The notes: generated by a model not told the origin, from the letters alone. A stretch of DNA of 64,000 nt from Pseudoneobacillus sp052180215 (GCF_052180215.1 NZ_CP197471.1:2824001-2888000); one strand, 5' to 3'; positions 1-8,457 are shown, numbered from the stretch's first letter. Numbers and translations: made by a program.

Positions 1-1854
1 GGGACCTGACCCAATATTTTCGTGTGTTTCAAATTTTATTTTTTTGAAAATAGTTGCCATAGCATTGATGGTTACGTCCCCATATGCTATTTCCACATCA
101 GACAACTGTCTTTCCTTATCGACCTCTAACACCTTTAATTGAACGGCAAGATTAGCATCCGTATAGTAATCAACATCTACCTCTCTTACAAATGCCTTCT
201 TTTCTTCCCAGTCTAATTTTTCAACTTGGAATTGCGTTCCTTGATGTAAATAGATGGCTTCATCATGAAGGAGTGTCATGGCCGAAAATCGATCCATTTC
301 CCCAATTACCCTAACAGCTGACACATTTGTTTGATCAATAATAATTACATTTTCCTGGGACGCAGATCGAAGGCTAATGTTGTGAGCAGGAAACGATTCA
401 TTCATCCAAAACCATTTATCACCATTTTGAAATAACACACGCTCCTCAGCCAAATATTCTAAAATTTCTTCTGTATTCAACCGGCCAAACTGCTCCTCAC
501 GATGAAAAGGCAGTTCAAAAGCAGCGCATTTCATATGATCAACAAGAATAATGAGATTATCTGGGTTAATTCTGGCTGTTTCGGGACTTCTTTTGAAAAA
601 GTAATCAGGATTTTGAATGATATATTGATCTAGTGGATTGGAACTTGCCACCATGATAACAAGAGACTCACCGTGTCTTCTACCCGCACGTCCAGCTTGC
701 TGCCATACACTTGCAATATTGCCTGGATATCCCGTCATGATACATGCCTGCAGTTGTCCAATATCAACTCCCAATTCAAGAGCATTTGTACTCACAACTC
801 CATATATTTCACCGTTTCTAAGTCCCTTTTCTATCTCACGGCGTTCTGTTGGGAGATATCCTCCACGATATCCTCTAATTGATTTTGAGCCTAATTGATT
901 TTTAACTAATTCTTGGAGATAGGATAATAGAATTTCCACTCTCACTCTACTTCTTGCGAAAATAATCGTTTGTATTTTATTTTTTAATAAATTGGCAGCT
1001 AGTTTACGAGCTTCAAGAGTAGCACTTCTTCGTATATTTAACGGTTTATTTACAATAGGAGGATTATAAAATAAAAAATGTTTTAAACCAGAAGGTGCAC
1101 CGTTATTATCGACTATTTCCATTTTCGTTTCTGTAAGTGTCTCTGCTAACTCAAGTGGATTGGCAATCGTTGCAGATGTACATATAAAAACCGGATCACT
1201 TCCATAGTAATGACAAATTCTTTTTAATCGTCTAATAACGTTAGCTACATGACTGCCAAAAACTCCTCGATAAATATGTAGCTCGTCAATGACAACGTAT
1301 TTTAGATTTTCAAATAAGGACACCCATTTGGTATGATGAGGTAATATGGCTGAGTGAAGCATATCAGGATTGGTAATGACCACATGGCCAGCTTTCCTTA
1401 CTTTTTGGCGAATATTAGAAGGTGTATCCCCATCATATGTATAACTGTTTAAATTCATATCAGATGACTGGATGATCTCATTTATTTCACTCTTTTGGTC
1501 CTGGGCAAGTGCCTTTGTAGGAAAAATATAAAGAGCCCTAGACTCTGGATTATTTAAAATAGTCTGTAGTACAGGCAAGTTATAGCATAAAGTTTTTCCC
1601 GAAGCAGTAGGTGTAACAGCTACAATTGACTTCTTTTCCTGAACATAATCAAAAGCTGTACGTTGATGTGTATACAATTGCTCAATTCCTTTTTTCTTTA
1701 ACGCCTCCACAAGCTTGGGATGCAGTTCTTTTGGCAGGTTCTCAGTAACTGCAGGTTTAGCCTCTATCGTTTGCCAATGCACAATATTTTCGCTTATTTG
1801 TTCCTCTTTCCGAATAAATTCTATTATTTCTTGTAGTGATTTACGAACGTTCAT
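1..1854 (-). CDS. mrfA: DEAD/DEAH-box DNA-repair helicase MrfA (YprA), C-terminus outside window
   Basis: Translating the minus strand from the ATG at 1854 gives an uninterrupted 618-residue frame running off the left edge. Visible motifs are a helicase motif I ending ASGKT (about residues 81-88), motif II DELH (190-193), a SAT motif III, and motif VI of the QQAGRAGRR type. This is the YprA superfamily 2 helicase; in B. subtilis it works with the exonuclease YprB in repair of mitomycin-type damage (family knowledge). The family is about 750 residues, so the cysteine-rich C-terminal domain should lie outside the window. A GAGGTG ribosome site precedes the start. The hydrolase gene ends 60 nt upstream on the same strand, so read-through is possible. 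Confidence 0.93.
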   Translation of the reverse strand, partial: MNVRKSLQEIIEFIRKEEQISENIVHWQTIEAKPAVTENLPKELHPKLVEALKKKGIEQLYTHQRTAFDYVQEKKSIVAVTPTASGKTLCYNLPVLQTILNNPESRALYIFPTKALAQDQKSEINEIIQSSDMNLNSYTYDGDTPSNIRQKVRKAGHVVITNPDMLHSAILPHHTKWVSLFENLKYVVIDELHIYRGVFGSHVANVIRRLKRICHYYGSDPVFICTSATIANPLELAETLTETKMEIVDNNGAPSGLKHFLFYNPPIVNKPLNIRRSATLEARKLAANLLKNKIQTIIFARSRVRVEILLSYLQELVKNQLGSKSIRGYRGGYLPTERREIEKGLRNGEIYGVVSTNALELGVDIGQLQACIMTGYPGNIASVWQQAGRAGRRHGESLVIMVASSNPLDQYIIQNPDYFFKRSPETARINPDNLIILVDHMKCAAFELPFHREEQFGRLNTEEILEYLAEERVLFQNGDKWFWMNESFPAHNISLRSASQENVIIIDQTNVSAVRVIGEMDRFSAMTLLHDEAIYLHQGTQFQVEKLDWEEKKAFVREVDVDYYTDANLAVQLKVLEVDKERQLSDVEIAYGDVTINAMATIFKKIKFETHENIGSGP

Positions 1855-1897
1855 TACTTTCACCTCATTATCTCTATTTTAGCGAATGAACGTTCGT
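1843..1897 (-). promoter_or_regulatory. 13-bp perfect inverted repeat flanking the mrfA ribosome site and start codon
   Basis: The 13 bases at 1843-1855 are the exact reverse complement of 1885-1897. In the mRNA one arm lies upstream of the Shine-Dalgarno sequence and the other contains the ATG, so a hairpin would put the start codon in the stem and the ribosome site in the loop. The outer copy also contains CGAATGAACGTTCG (1883-1896), one mismatch from the Bacillus LexA consensus CGAACRNRYGTTYG as I remember it. Function is inferred only. Confidence 0.5.
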
Positions 1898-1914
1898 TTC
1901 AAAAGAGAAAACCG

Positions 1915-2706
1915 CTAATTTTTTTGTCTTTCTAGAAATTCCCACAAAACCTTATAAAGTTCCTCAGGTTGCTCATACATACTCATATGTCCGGCATGTG
2001 GAATTACCTTTGTATGGATATGACTTCCTTCAACAGAAAATACTTTTTGAACAGGTATAATTTTGTCATGTTCTCCTGCAACAAGTAAGATAGGAATTGT
2101 ACTGTTACGAATCACTGCGTTTCGACCAGGGCGATTTTTCATAGCTAATAGGGTTTGTTTAGCTGCTTCAGGTGATGTACGGTAGCCTATAATTTTTGTT
2201 TTTTCTACTTCTTCCTTGAGCTTATCTAGATTCTCATCAGCAAATAACTTTGGTACAAGACCATCGATAAATGGGTGGATTCCATTTTTTTCAATGTTCT
2301 CAAATCCAGCCAAACGTCCTGCTTTTCCTTCATCTGTATCTGGAAAGGCAGTCGAATGAATTAAACCAAATCCCTTTAATTTTTCAGGAAAATGCTCCAT
2401 TAATGACAAGGTGATGTATCCACCAAGTGAATGACCAAATAGGTAAACTTGTCCAAGATGTAGGGATTCAAGTAATTCCTTTATATCCTTTGCCATATCA
2501 TCAATGGTAAATGGTGAAACATTTGAGGATGAATGGCCATGACCTCGTAAATCTACCAAAATGACTCGATATTCTTGGCTTAGCTTTGTCACAACCTTAT
2601 CCCAATAGGACATGCTTCCACAAAAGCCATGTAATAGGACAATTGTTTCACCTTTTCCTATTTCAGTATAGGACATTTCATTAGGTCCAATTTTTATTGT
2701 ATTCAT
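1915..2706 (-). CDS. alpha/beta-fold hydrolase
   Basis: This 263-residue protein is a compact single-domain alpha/beta hydrolase. It shows the oxyanion-region HGF motif (26-28), the nucleophile elbow GHSLGG with Ser93, an acidic residue in GEHDKI (Asp214) and His240 in HAGHMS, a full catalytic triad. The substrate cannot be read from sequence; MenH-like, esterase and lactonase-like enzymes all share this layout. I chose the start at 2706 because a very strong AGGAGGAGG ribosome site sits just upstream; an open frame continues to 2859 but would overlap the divergent regulator gene. It is divergent from a Crp/Fnr regulator, which suggests shared control. Confidence 0.85.
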   Translation of the reverse strand: MNTIKIGPNEMSYTEIGKGETIVLLHGFCGSMSYWDKVVTKLSQEYRVILVDLRGHGHSSSNVSPFTIDDMAKDIKELLESLHLGQVYLFGHSLGGYITLSLMEHFPEKLKGFGLIHSTAFPDTDEGKAGRLAGFENIEKNGIHPFIDGLVPKLFADENLDKLKEEVEKTKIIGYRTSPEAAKQTLLAMKNRPGRNAVIRNSTIPILLVAGEHDKIIPVQKVFSVEGSHIHTKVIPHAGHMSMYEQPEELYKVLWEFLERQKN

Positions 2707-2751
2707 CTTTTCCCTCCTCCTGATTTCTTTTAAATTTTTCCCCACAATAGA

Positions 2752-2763
2752 TTGTTTAAACAA
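2752..2763. promoter_or_regulatory. 12-bp perfect palindrome in divergent promoter region
   Basis: TTGTTTAAACAA is a perfect palindrome lying between the hydrolase start (2706) and the regulator start (2819). Its position between divergent genes, one of which encodes a Crp/Fnr-type regulator, makes it a candidate operator. It differs from the classical FNR/CRP half-sites (TTGAT/TGTGA), so the link to this regulator is inference. Confidence 0.4.
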
Positions 2764-2818
2764 AGTAACATGTTTAGAATAGAGAGTGAGAAAAAATGAT
2801 TGATTGGAGGTGAATGGA

Positions 2819-3511
2819 GTGAGACAAGAACAAATTAAAAATGTACTCTCTAAATTCACACTTTTCCGAGATTTAAATGAACAAGAATTAGAGAAAATAG
2901 TTGATATTTCATTATCGAGAACATGGAAAAAAAATAGCTATATTTTTTTACAAGGCGAACCGCTTGATAATGTTTATTTTATTAATGAAGGAAAAGTTAA
3001 AATTTATAAAAGTGATGTAAATGGCAGAGAGCAAATTGTATCTATGTTCAAAAAGGGAGAAATGTTTCCACATGTCGGTTTTTTCCGAAAAGGAAGTTAC
3101 CCTGCAAACGCGGAGGTTCTGGAAAAAGCTACACTTGTAGTCGTTCCAATTGCCAAATTTGAAAGTGTGTTAATCGATAATCCTGAACTTTGTATAAAAG
3201 TTTTCAAAGTTCTAGGTGAAAAAATCGTTGACCTTCAAAACCGCCTGGAAGAGCAAATTCTTAATAACACCTATGAACAAATCATTAAACTATTAATACG
3301 TTTAGGTGAAAAACACGGTACTAAAAATGAGGATGGCACTGTCACACTGAAAAATGAATTTACCAATAAAGATTTAGCTAATATGATTGGAACTACAAGA
3401 GAAACAGTTAGCCGAACACTTACTAAGATGAAAAAAGATGAATTAATAGAAATTGATGAAGAAGGTAATATGATATTGGATCCAGAAGTATTAATGGATG
3501 AGTTATTTTAA
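2819..3511 (+). CDS. Crp/Fnr family transcriptional regulator
   Basis: The 230-residue protein has an N-terminal cyclic-nucleotide-binding-type beta barrel (about 15-115), a long dimerisation helix, and a C-terminal winged helix with the recognition segment NMIGTTRETVSRTL (about 182-200). No FNR-type cysteine cluster is present; the single Cys lies in PELCIK, so an oxygen-sensing iron-sulfur cluster is unlikely and the ligand is unknown. I chose GTG at 2819 because GGAGG at 2806-2810 is spaced correctly for it; a TTG at 2804 lies within that ribosome site. It is divergent from the alpha/beta hydrolase and may control it. Confidence 0.88.
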   Translation: MRQEQIKNVLSKFTLFRDLNEQELEKIVDISLSRTWKKNSYIFLQGEPLDNVYFINEGKVKIYKSDVNGREQIVSMFKKGEMFPHVGFFRKGSYPANAEVLEKATLVVVPIAKFESVLIDNPELCIKVFKVLGEKIVDLQNRLEEQILNNTYEQIIKLLIRLGEKHGTKNEDGTVTLKNEFTNKDLANMIGTTRETVSRTLTKMKKDELIEIDEEGNMILDPEVLMDELF

Positions 3512-3515
3512 ACCG

Positions 3516-3553
3516 CAAAGAGGGTTAACGATGAGTTAATCCTCTTTTTATTT
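3516..3553 (+). terminator. intrinsic terminator after the Crp/Fnr gene
   Basis: An imperfect stem pairing AAGAGGGTTAAC with GTTAATCCTCTTT is followed by a T-rich run immediately after the stop codon. Confidence 0.7.
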
Positions 3554-3620
3554 TGGCTCTTTTCGCATAAAATGCTGTTTTGGCTCATTATTTAGCCCGT
3601 TGATTTCCACTTCCTCTCTG
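3553..3620. repeat. decayed remnant of the ISL3-like/GC-rich composite repeat
   Basis: The segment starts with GGCTCTTTTC and runs into GTTGATTTCC. This matches, in order and spacing, the left part of the composite element at 51048-51323 (AGCTCTTTTC... then GTTAATTTCC). The right half is missing, so this is a truncated copy between the Crp/Fnr and Hsp20 genes. Confidence 0.55.
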
Positions 3621-3707
3621 CATATGTTTATATTGTGTCAATAAATGAACCTCTTTTTACTGATGAACATATGATAAAGAAGAATTTTATAGAGAGGAGA
3701 AAGCAGT

Positions 3708-4175
3708 ATGTCTTCTAATCTACCAGAAAAAAGATCAAAAAGAGAAAAAGAACCTTTTGGGGATTTGATGAAATCAATGAATGCTTTTTTTAATGAAAAA
3801 CCTGTAAAGGGCTTTTTGGAAACGATTGATGAATTTTTCAAAAATCCTTTTCCTAATCTTGGCTTTCCCGTTGAAGTTGTAGAATCAAATAGTGAATATA
3901 TAATTACAGCGGAACTCCCAGGTGTAAAAAAAGAACAAATTCACATAGATACCATCGGAAACCATTTAACTATCACGATTAAAAATATGGAAGAGGTTTC
4001 AGAAGAGGATGATATCAATCAGGTTTACCGTCGAAGTCATTCCATCCAAAGATCAAGTAGAACCATTAGCCTTCCGACTCCGATTCCTGAAAAAAAAGTC
4101 AAAGCAACCTATAGAGATGGTTTATTACAAATAAAAATCCCTCGTAATGGAGGTAAATCTATTTCAATAGAGTAA
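3708..4175 (+). CDS. Hsp20/alpha-crystallin family small heat-shock protein
   Basis: A 155-residue protein with a central alpha-crystallin domain (about 50-150) containing the family signatures ITAELPGVKKEQI and the C-terminal strand GLLQIKIPR, followed by a short IxI-like tail (SISIE). The N-terminal 45 residues are charged and aromatic, as in small heat-shock proteins that form oligomers. Such proteins bind unfolding proteins without ATP in the cytoplasm. A GAGGAG ribosome site precedes the ATG. No CIRCE-type operator is visible upstream. It is monocistronic, bounded on the right by a strong terminator. B. subtilis has Hsp20 proteins in the spore coat, so a spore role is possible but not shown here. 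Confidence 0.9.
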   Translation: MSSNLPEKRSKREKEPFGDLMKSMNAFFNEKPVKGFLETIDEFFKNPFPNLGFPVEVVESNSEYIITAELPGVKKEQIHIDTIGNHLTITIKNMEEVSEEDDINQVYRRSHSIQRSSRTISLPTPIPEKKVKATYRDGLLQIKIPRNGGKSISIE

Positions 4176-4192
4176 TCTATATTTATAGAATT

Positions 4193-4234
4193 AAAAAAGA
4201 CAGAATCCAAAGGACTTAGATTCTGTCTTTTTAA
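4193..4234. terminator. bidirectional intrinsic terminator between Hsp20 and the M1-peptidase fusion
   Basis: A 14-bp stem pairs AAAAGACAGAATC with GATTCTGTCTTTT, with A/T tracts on both sides, between the convergent genes ending at 4175 and 4244. Confidence 0.9.
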
Positions 4235-4243
4235 CATTAATAA

Positions 4244-6649
4244 TTAAAAATTAACTTCAGATGTATCTAACCATTCATTAAAAGAACCTTTAGGAACTTG
4301 GAAATAGTCTTTGGTAAATCTGATAAATTCAGAAGTATTCACTTCTTTATATTGGAAATGGTGATAATAATCCGATAGATATTCCATTAGAACGATATCA
4401 AAATCCTTTTCCCTTACATAATCTTTATCTTCGACTAATTCAAATAGTCTTAAGGCTGGTTGTCCATATATATAACCTGTATGTTTATTTTTATCTAAAG
4501 GAACATTTGAATACTGCCTTTTTAACCCTTGTTCCTCAATACTTTTCATTCGATTAAGAGATAGTAATTGTGATTCCGTTCTTCCTTGTTTCTCACCTAG
4601 ATAAAAATACATGTTTGTGGCAAACTCTGTAATCCCCTCATCAATCCATGCCTCATGATAAGGGTCATTGGATACCACACCATAGAAATATTGATGAGCA
4701 ATTTCATGAACGATAGAAATCTTGAAAAAGCCTTCGTTATCTTGGTAAGGATCAATAGTCACAATTCCTGGATACTCCATATTGTAACCTTTGTCGAGAA
4801 TAATATCTAATTGCTTATGCGGATATTCACCTATTTTCTCTTGATAAAAACCTAGTGCCTTTTTAGCAAGCTTTAAAGCTTCCTCTGGATTTTTATCATG
4901 GTCATCTTTTGAAAATAATCGGATATCCACACCATTTACAGAAGTTTTATACATTTTCATATCTTTCACAATGGCAATAAAGAAATCACGAACTTTCTTT
5001 ATTTTAAGTTTCCCATGACTCGCTTTTAAATCTGCATCATGATCGGCAGTTGAGACAAGAGAATACCCTTTTGGGATATCATATTCCACTTCATAGTTTG
5101 AGAAATCTGTATGATAGGTTTCCAATCCTTCACTATATGGTTCTTTATTCCACTTCCCTTTTTGGAAAGTGGCTAGCATTGGATACCATTGTGCTAAATA
5201 ATAATTACCATTAACCTTCGAGAAACGATCTCCTTCCTCAGGTAGTGTATAACGGTACGAGATAACTACATCCACTTTATCTCGCTTATCCATCTTATTA
5301 TTAAGATTAATTTTCAACGTATCTTGGTCCAAAGAATACGTAACCTTTTTGCCATCTACCGTAATATCCTTCATATCAATTTCAGAAAAGCCTTTCACTG
5401 ATTTAAAGGAGTGCCCCTTCTTAAATTCATTAGGGATAAAGTAGAAAATAAGTTCATCCCAGGTTTTATTCGAATGATTGGTTACCTTAATTTCAGCTTT
5501 TGACTGAAAGTCTCCTTCATTATCCATTTTTACATTTAGATGATAGTCAGCTTTACTATAATTTTTAACTCCGACATCATTATCCTTTGTTAGGTATACA
5601 AAAGCACCTGCTCCAAAGAAAAGGACGATAATAATAAGGGCGGTTGTTTTGGTACCGTTTGGGGTCCACCATCTCGTTTTCTTTAAATATTCTTTCCTCT
5701 TTGGCATCAACTTTGGTTCAAATCCTGTTTTAATCCAAGGAGTACGTTGATAATTTGATTGATAGCGATTTTTCAAACCATTCGCTAGTAGACTAAAAGA
5801 TATGGTGATGAATAATAGAATAACTAAAGGAATCTGTAAGATATATTGGGAACCATAAATATTTCCGCGTGCTGAACCAACCAAACCAGAAATTTCTTTT
5901 GTGATGGATAAATAGATGACGGGGTCTTGTCTAACGATGGTTCCACCCACAAAAATATTCATTAATGCCAGCTGACCCATTATCGTAATAACATAGACGA
6001 TTTCTAAAATAAACATAACTAGTAATGATTCTTTCATTTGAGGAAAGATATGTTTCCAAATCAACCGATGTCGACTTGCTCCTAGTGCACGAGCAGCTTC
6101 TATAAAAACCGATTTGTAAGTTTCACTTGTCTTTTTCCTAGTGGAAGAAACAATACTAGGTATACTAATAATGGAAGTAAGAAGGATAAAATACAGAATT
6201 AACTTATATGAACCGATTGGTGAATTGAAAATAATGGGATTAAAAAAGAAATAAAGAATTAAGAATAACGGAACATAACTCCAGGCATTTTCGATTGACT
6301 CCATCCAACTTGGTGTTTTTTTCCAAGTTCCAACATAAAAGCCAATAATAGTTCCAAATACCATTTTTATAAGTGTAACAGCGAGTGCAATAAAAATCGT
6401 ATACCGAATACCATGTAAAACCATCGTTAAAATGTCATAACCCCATCGGTCAGTTCCAAGTGGATATCTATCTGATTTATTTGGCTCCAGTGGCGGAGCT
6501 AAAATATCTCCATCTACATAGGTTGTATCGAGCGTTTCCGTTAATGTATGTGGAGCCATAAAGGACCCGAAAACAGCAATAAATAATAGGAATGTAACTA
6601 AAACAACTCCTACATATAGTGAATAGTTTATTCGAAACCATTTATTCAT
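4244..6649 (-). CDS. DppC-type ABC permease fused to extracytoplasmic M1 metallopeptidase
   Basis: This 801-residue protein joins two families. Residues 1-300 are a DppC/OppC-type permease: about six membrane helices, the GTDRWGYDIL segment and the EAA loop EAARALGAS (184-192) that normally contacts an ATPase. A seventh helix (about 335-357) should place the rest outside the membrane. Residues 360-801 are an M1 (gluzincin) peptidase with HEIAH (zinc ligands His648 and His652, catalytic Glu649) and third ligand Glu671 exactly 19 residues on; an NMEYPG segment stands where GxMEN is usual. All zinc ligands are intact. I chose ATG 6649 because an AGAGG site precedes it; a longer frame to 6673 lacks one. 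It overlaps the upstream permease by 8 nt. No ATPase or binding protein is nearby. Confidence 0.88.
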   Translation of the reverse strand: MNKWFRINYSLYVGVVLVTFLLFIAVFGSFMAPHTLTETLDTTYVDGDILAPPLEPNKSDRYPLGTDRWGYDILTMVLHGIRYTIFIALAVTLIKMVFGTIIGFYVGTWKKTPSWMESIENAWSYVPLFLILYFFFNPIIFNSPIGSYKLILYFILLTSIISIPSIVSSTRKKTSETYKSVFIEAARALGASRHRLIWKHIFPQMKESLLVMFILEIVYVITIMGQLALMNIFVGGTIVRQDPVIYLSITKEISGLVGSARGNIYGSQYILQIPLVILLFITISFSLLANGLKNRYQSNYQRTPWIKTGFEPKLMPKRKEYLKKTRWWTPNGTKTTALIIIVLFFGAGAFVYLTKDNDVGVKNYSKADYHLNVKMDNEGDFQSKAEIKVTNHSNKTWDELIFYFIPNEFKKGHSFKSVKGFSEIDMKDITVDGKKVTYSLDQDTLKINLNNKMDKRDKVDVVISYRYTLPEEGDRFSKVNGNYYLAQWYPMLATFQKGKWNKEPYSEGLETYHTDFSNYEVEYDIPKGYSLVSTADHDADLKASHGKLKIKKVRDFFIAIVKDMKMYKTSVNGVDIRLFSKDDHDKNPEEALKLAKKALGFYQEKIGEYPHKQLDIILDKGYNMEYPGIVTIDPYQDNEGFFKISIVHEIAHQYFYGVVSNDPYHEAWIDEGITEFATNMYFYLGEKQGRTESQLLSLNRMKSIEEQGLKRQYSNVPLDKNKHTGYIYGQPALRLFELVEDKDYVREKDFDIVLMEYLSDYYHHFQYKEVNTSEFIRFTKDYFQVPKGSFNEWLDTSEVNF

Positions 6650-7505
6650 ATAAAAAACCTCTTTTAAACACATAGAGTACTATTCTTACAGAAAGATAAG
6701 TTAATAATGATATTAATAGCATGGAAAATAATCCAATGGAGATAGGTTGAATTTGACGACTTAAAAAGATAAATTTCGTGATTCCAGATACATTTAATAA
6801 ATATTCCACGATAAACATATTCCCAATTGCTAAAGATACCACTTTCGTTAATTCAGCTTTAATAAAAGGTTCTATATTTTTATATACATGCTGAAAATTA
6901 ATATAATTTATTCGCATTCCTTTAGCGACAGCCGTTCTTATGTAATCTTCTCCACTAGTTTGATAGTATTTCACTGCAACTAATTTAAATAAATATAATG
7001 TTGGGGCTATACCTACTAATAACATTGGAAACCAAATATTAAGCGCACCAGCATCAGGTCGTAAAGAAATAATTCTTACACCTGTCATCTTGTAAATTTT
7101 AATTGCTAATATTAATGAAAAAATAATGATAATAAAATCTGGTATTGCAGCCAGGACATTTAATATTATATTCACAATACGAGTCAGCCTAAAACGGCTA
7201 ATAAAGATTCCAAAAATTAAACTTAATAGGACAGCAGCATTAACCCCCACTAACATAATTAATAAACTCGTTTTAAAATTATTACCGATGTCTTCTGCGA
7301 TTTCACGTTGTTGTACACCTAAATAGTAAGTTCCAAGGCTTCCATTGCTAATTTCTTGAAAAAAGTTTTTATATACATCCGGTAATCTTTCAAAATTGAA
7401 TGAAAGACTTTGTTCGAATGAATTAATTGAAATAAGACTTGGCAGACCTGCAAGAAATAAAATTAGAACGATGATAAAAACTGTTTGTTGTAATACTCGA
7501 ACCAT
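6642..7505 (-). CDS. DppB/OppB-type ABC transporter permease (orphan)
   Basis: The 287-residue membrane protein has an N-terminal helix, a roughly 60-residue external loop and five further helices. A permease EAA-like loop EDYIRTAVAKGM (about 186-197) is followed by HVYKN. This is the binding-protein-dependent peptide/nickel permease family, though the sequence is divergent. It is the first gene of a two-gene operon with the DppC-M1 fusion and overlaps it by 8 nt, so the two presumably form a heterodimeric membrane core. A GGGGGAG ribosome site precedes the ATG. A complete transporter would also need two ATPases and a solute-binding lipoprotein; none is encoded in the window. Confidence 0.85.
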   Translation of the reverse strand: MVRVLQQTVFIIVLILFLAGLPSLISINSFEQSLSFNFERLPDVYKNFFQEISNGSLGTYYLGVQQREIAEDIGNNFKTSLLIMLVGVNAAVLLSLIFGIFISRFRLTRIVNIILNVLAAIPDFIIIIFSLILAIKIYKMTGVRIISLRPDAGALNIWFPMLLVGIAPTLYLFKLVAVKYYQTSGEDYIRTAVAKGMRINYINFQHVYKNIEPFIKAELTKVVSLAIGNMFIVEYLLNVSGITKFIFLSRQIQPISIGLFSMLLISLLTYLSVRIVLYVFKRGFLYE

Positions 7506-7637
7506 TGTCTCCCCCCTCTTTATATATAGAACAATTGGTCACTTTTCCATTTTCCATTTTTCGTAAATAGTTGTCAACAAAATTCCATATTTTTTGAAAA
7601 TACTGAAAACTAATTTCTTATAAAAAAACTCCATATA

Positions 7638-7663
7638 AAAAAGACGAACAGGATTCGTCTTTT
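7638..7663 (-). terminator. intrinsic terminator downstream of yppG
   Basis: The stem AAAAGACGAA/TTCGTCTTTT with a five-base loop has an A-rich left flank (T-rich on the minus strand). Confidence 0.75.
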
Positions 7664-7710
7664 GTTACACCTTTTAAACTTTTATCAACTTGAGAAATCA
7701 CCAAGGAATC

Positions 7711-7787
7711 CTAGACTTTAAAAATACCACCTATTGGGATTTTTATATTACTCAAAAGATCTTAGACTTTAAAAATTCCACCTAATC
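7711..7787 (-). repeat. tandem duplication of the yppG 3' end
   Basis: The sequence around the yppG stop codon (7762 onward) is repeated about 51 bp further downstream (7711 onward). Both copies would encode GGIFKV followed by a stop, in the same frame (17 codons apart). The downstream copy is now untranslated. Confidence 0.7.
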
Positions 7788-8274
7788 CTTTCACCATTGA
7801 TGTCACTTGGTTAACAGCATTCATCATTTGGCCAGCGGTATTCATCATTTTATTTAAATCGAGGTTTCCATCTTGACCTTTGAATGAATTCATTATCGTC
7901 CCAATACCTCCATTTGGTTTTGGAACCATATTTGGTTTTGGATAAGGGTTATAATTAATCGGATAATTGTTCATCATTTGCATATTGGAAGAATACGGTT
8001 CATTTGGTTCTAAAGGATTTTGAAAAATAGATTGAATCTGATTTTTACCCGAATAGGCAGACTGATATGGATTATGATAGGGAATAGACTGTGGATTTCC
8101 CATTGGATAATAGCCTTGCATATTAGGCTGTTGTTGGAAGTAAGGATTTGGGTATGGAGCTGGGAAATTTTGCTGTGTTGGAACTGGATAATAAGGATTT
8201 CCCATATTTAAAGGATTGATCTGATGTTGCTGTTGATAATATCCATTAAAACGTTCATGACTAAACATGGGCAT
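7762..8274 (-). CDS. yppG: YppG-like low-complexity protein
   Basis: The 170-residue protein is rich in Pro, Asn, Gln, Tyr and Met over residues 1-115 (many NPYP, YYP and QQN runs). It ends in a conserved-looking helical tail with NLDKMMNTAGQMMNAVNQ and GLGGIFKV. This matches the YppG family by composition and by position beside yppF and yppE; the composition resembles spore coat or adhesive surface proteins, but no function is established. The start at 8274 has a GGAGGAG site six bases upstream. The B. subtilis protein is shorter as I remember it, so the repeat-rich part appears expanded. Confidence 0.8.
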   Translation of the reverse strand: MPMFSHERFNGYYQQQHQINPLNMGNPYYPVPTQQNFPAPYPNPYFQQQPNMQGYYPMGNPQSIPYHNPYQSAYSGKNQIQSIFQNPLEPNEPYSSNMQMMNNYPINYNPYPKPNMVPKPNGGIGTIMNSFKGQDGNLDLNKMMNTAGQMMNAVNQVTSMVKGLGGIFKV

Positions 8275-8457
8275 TCATCTCCTCCGCACTTTTCGCTACT
8301 ATACAATATGCCTAATTTTTTCTTGGGTGAATAAAAACTGGAATTAAAATAGTAATGTCTAATCATGTAATCTCTTGTCGGAAGTTTAAATTTTTTAAAA
8401 ACAAGAAAAAATTTATTCACATGGTAAAATTAATAAAAAGGCAGGGGAGGATTTGCA

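Noticed and set aside
638..898. 86- and 69-codon plus-strand frames
   Set aside because: They are fully inside the minus-strand mrfA coding sequence, which has clear helicase motifs.
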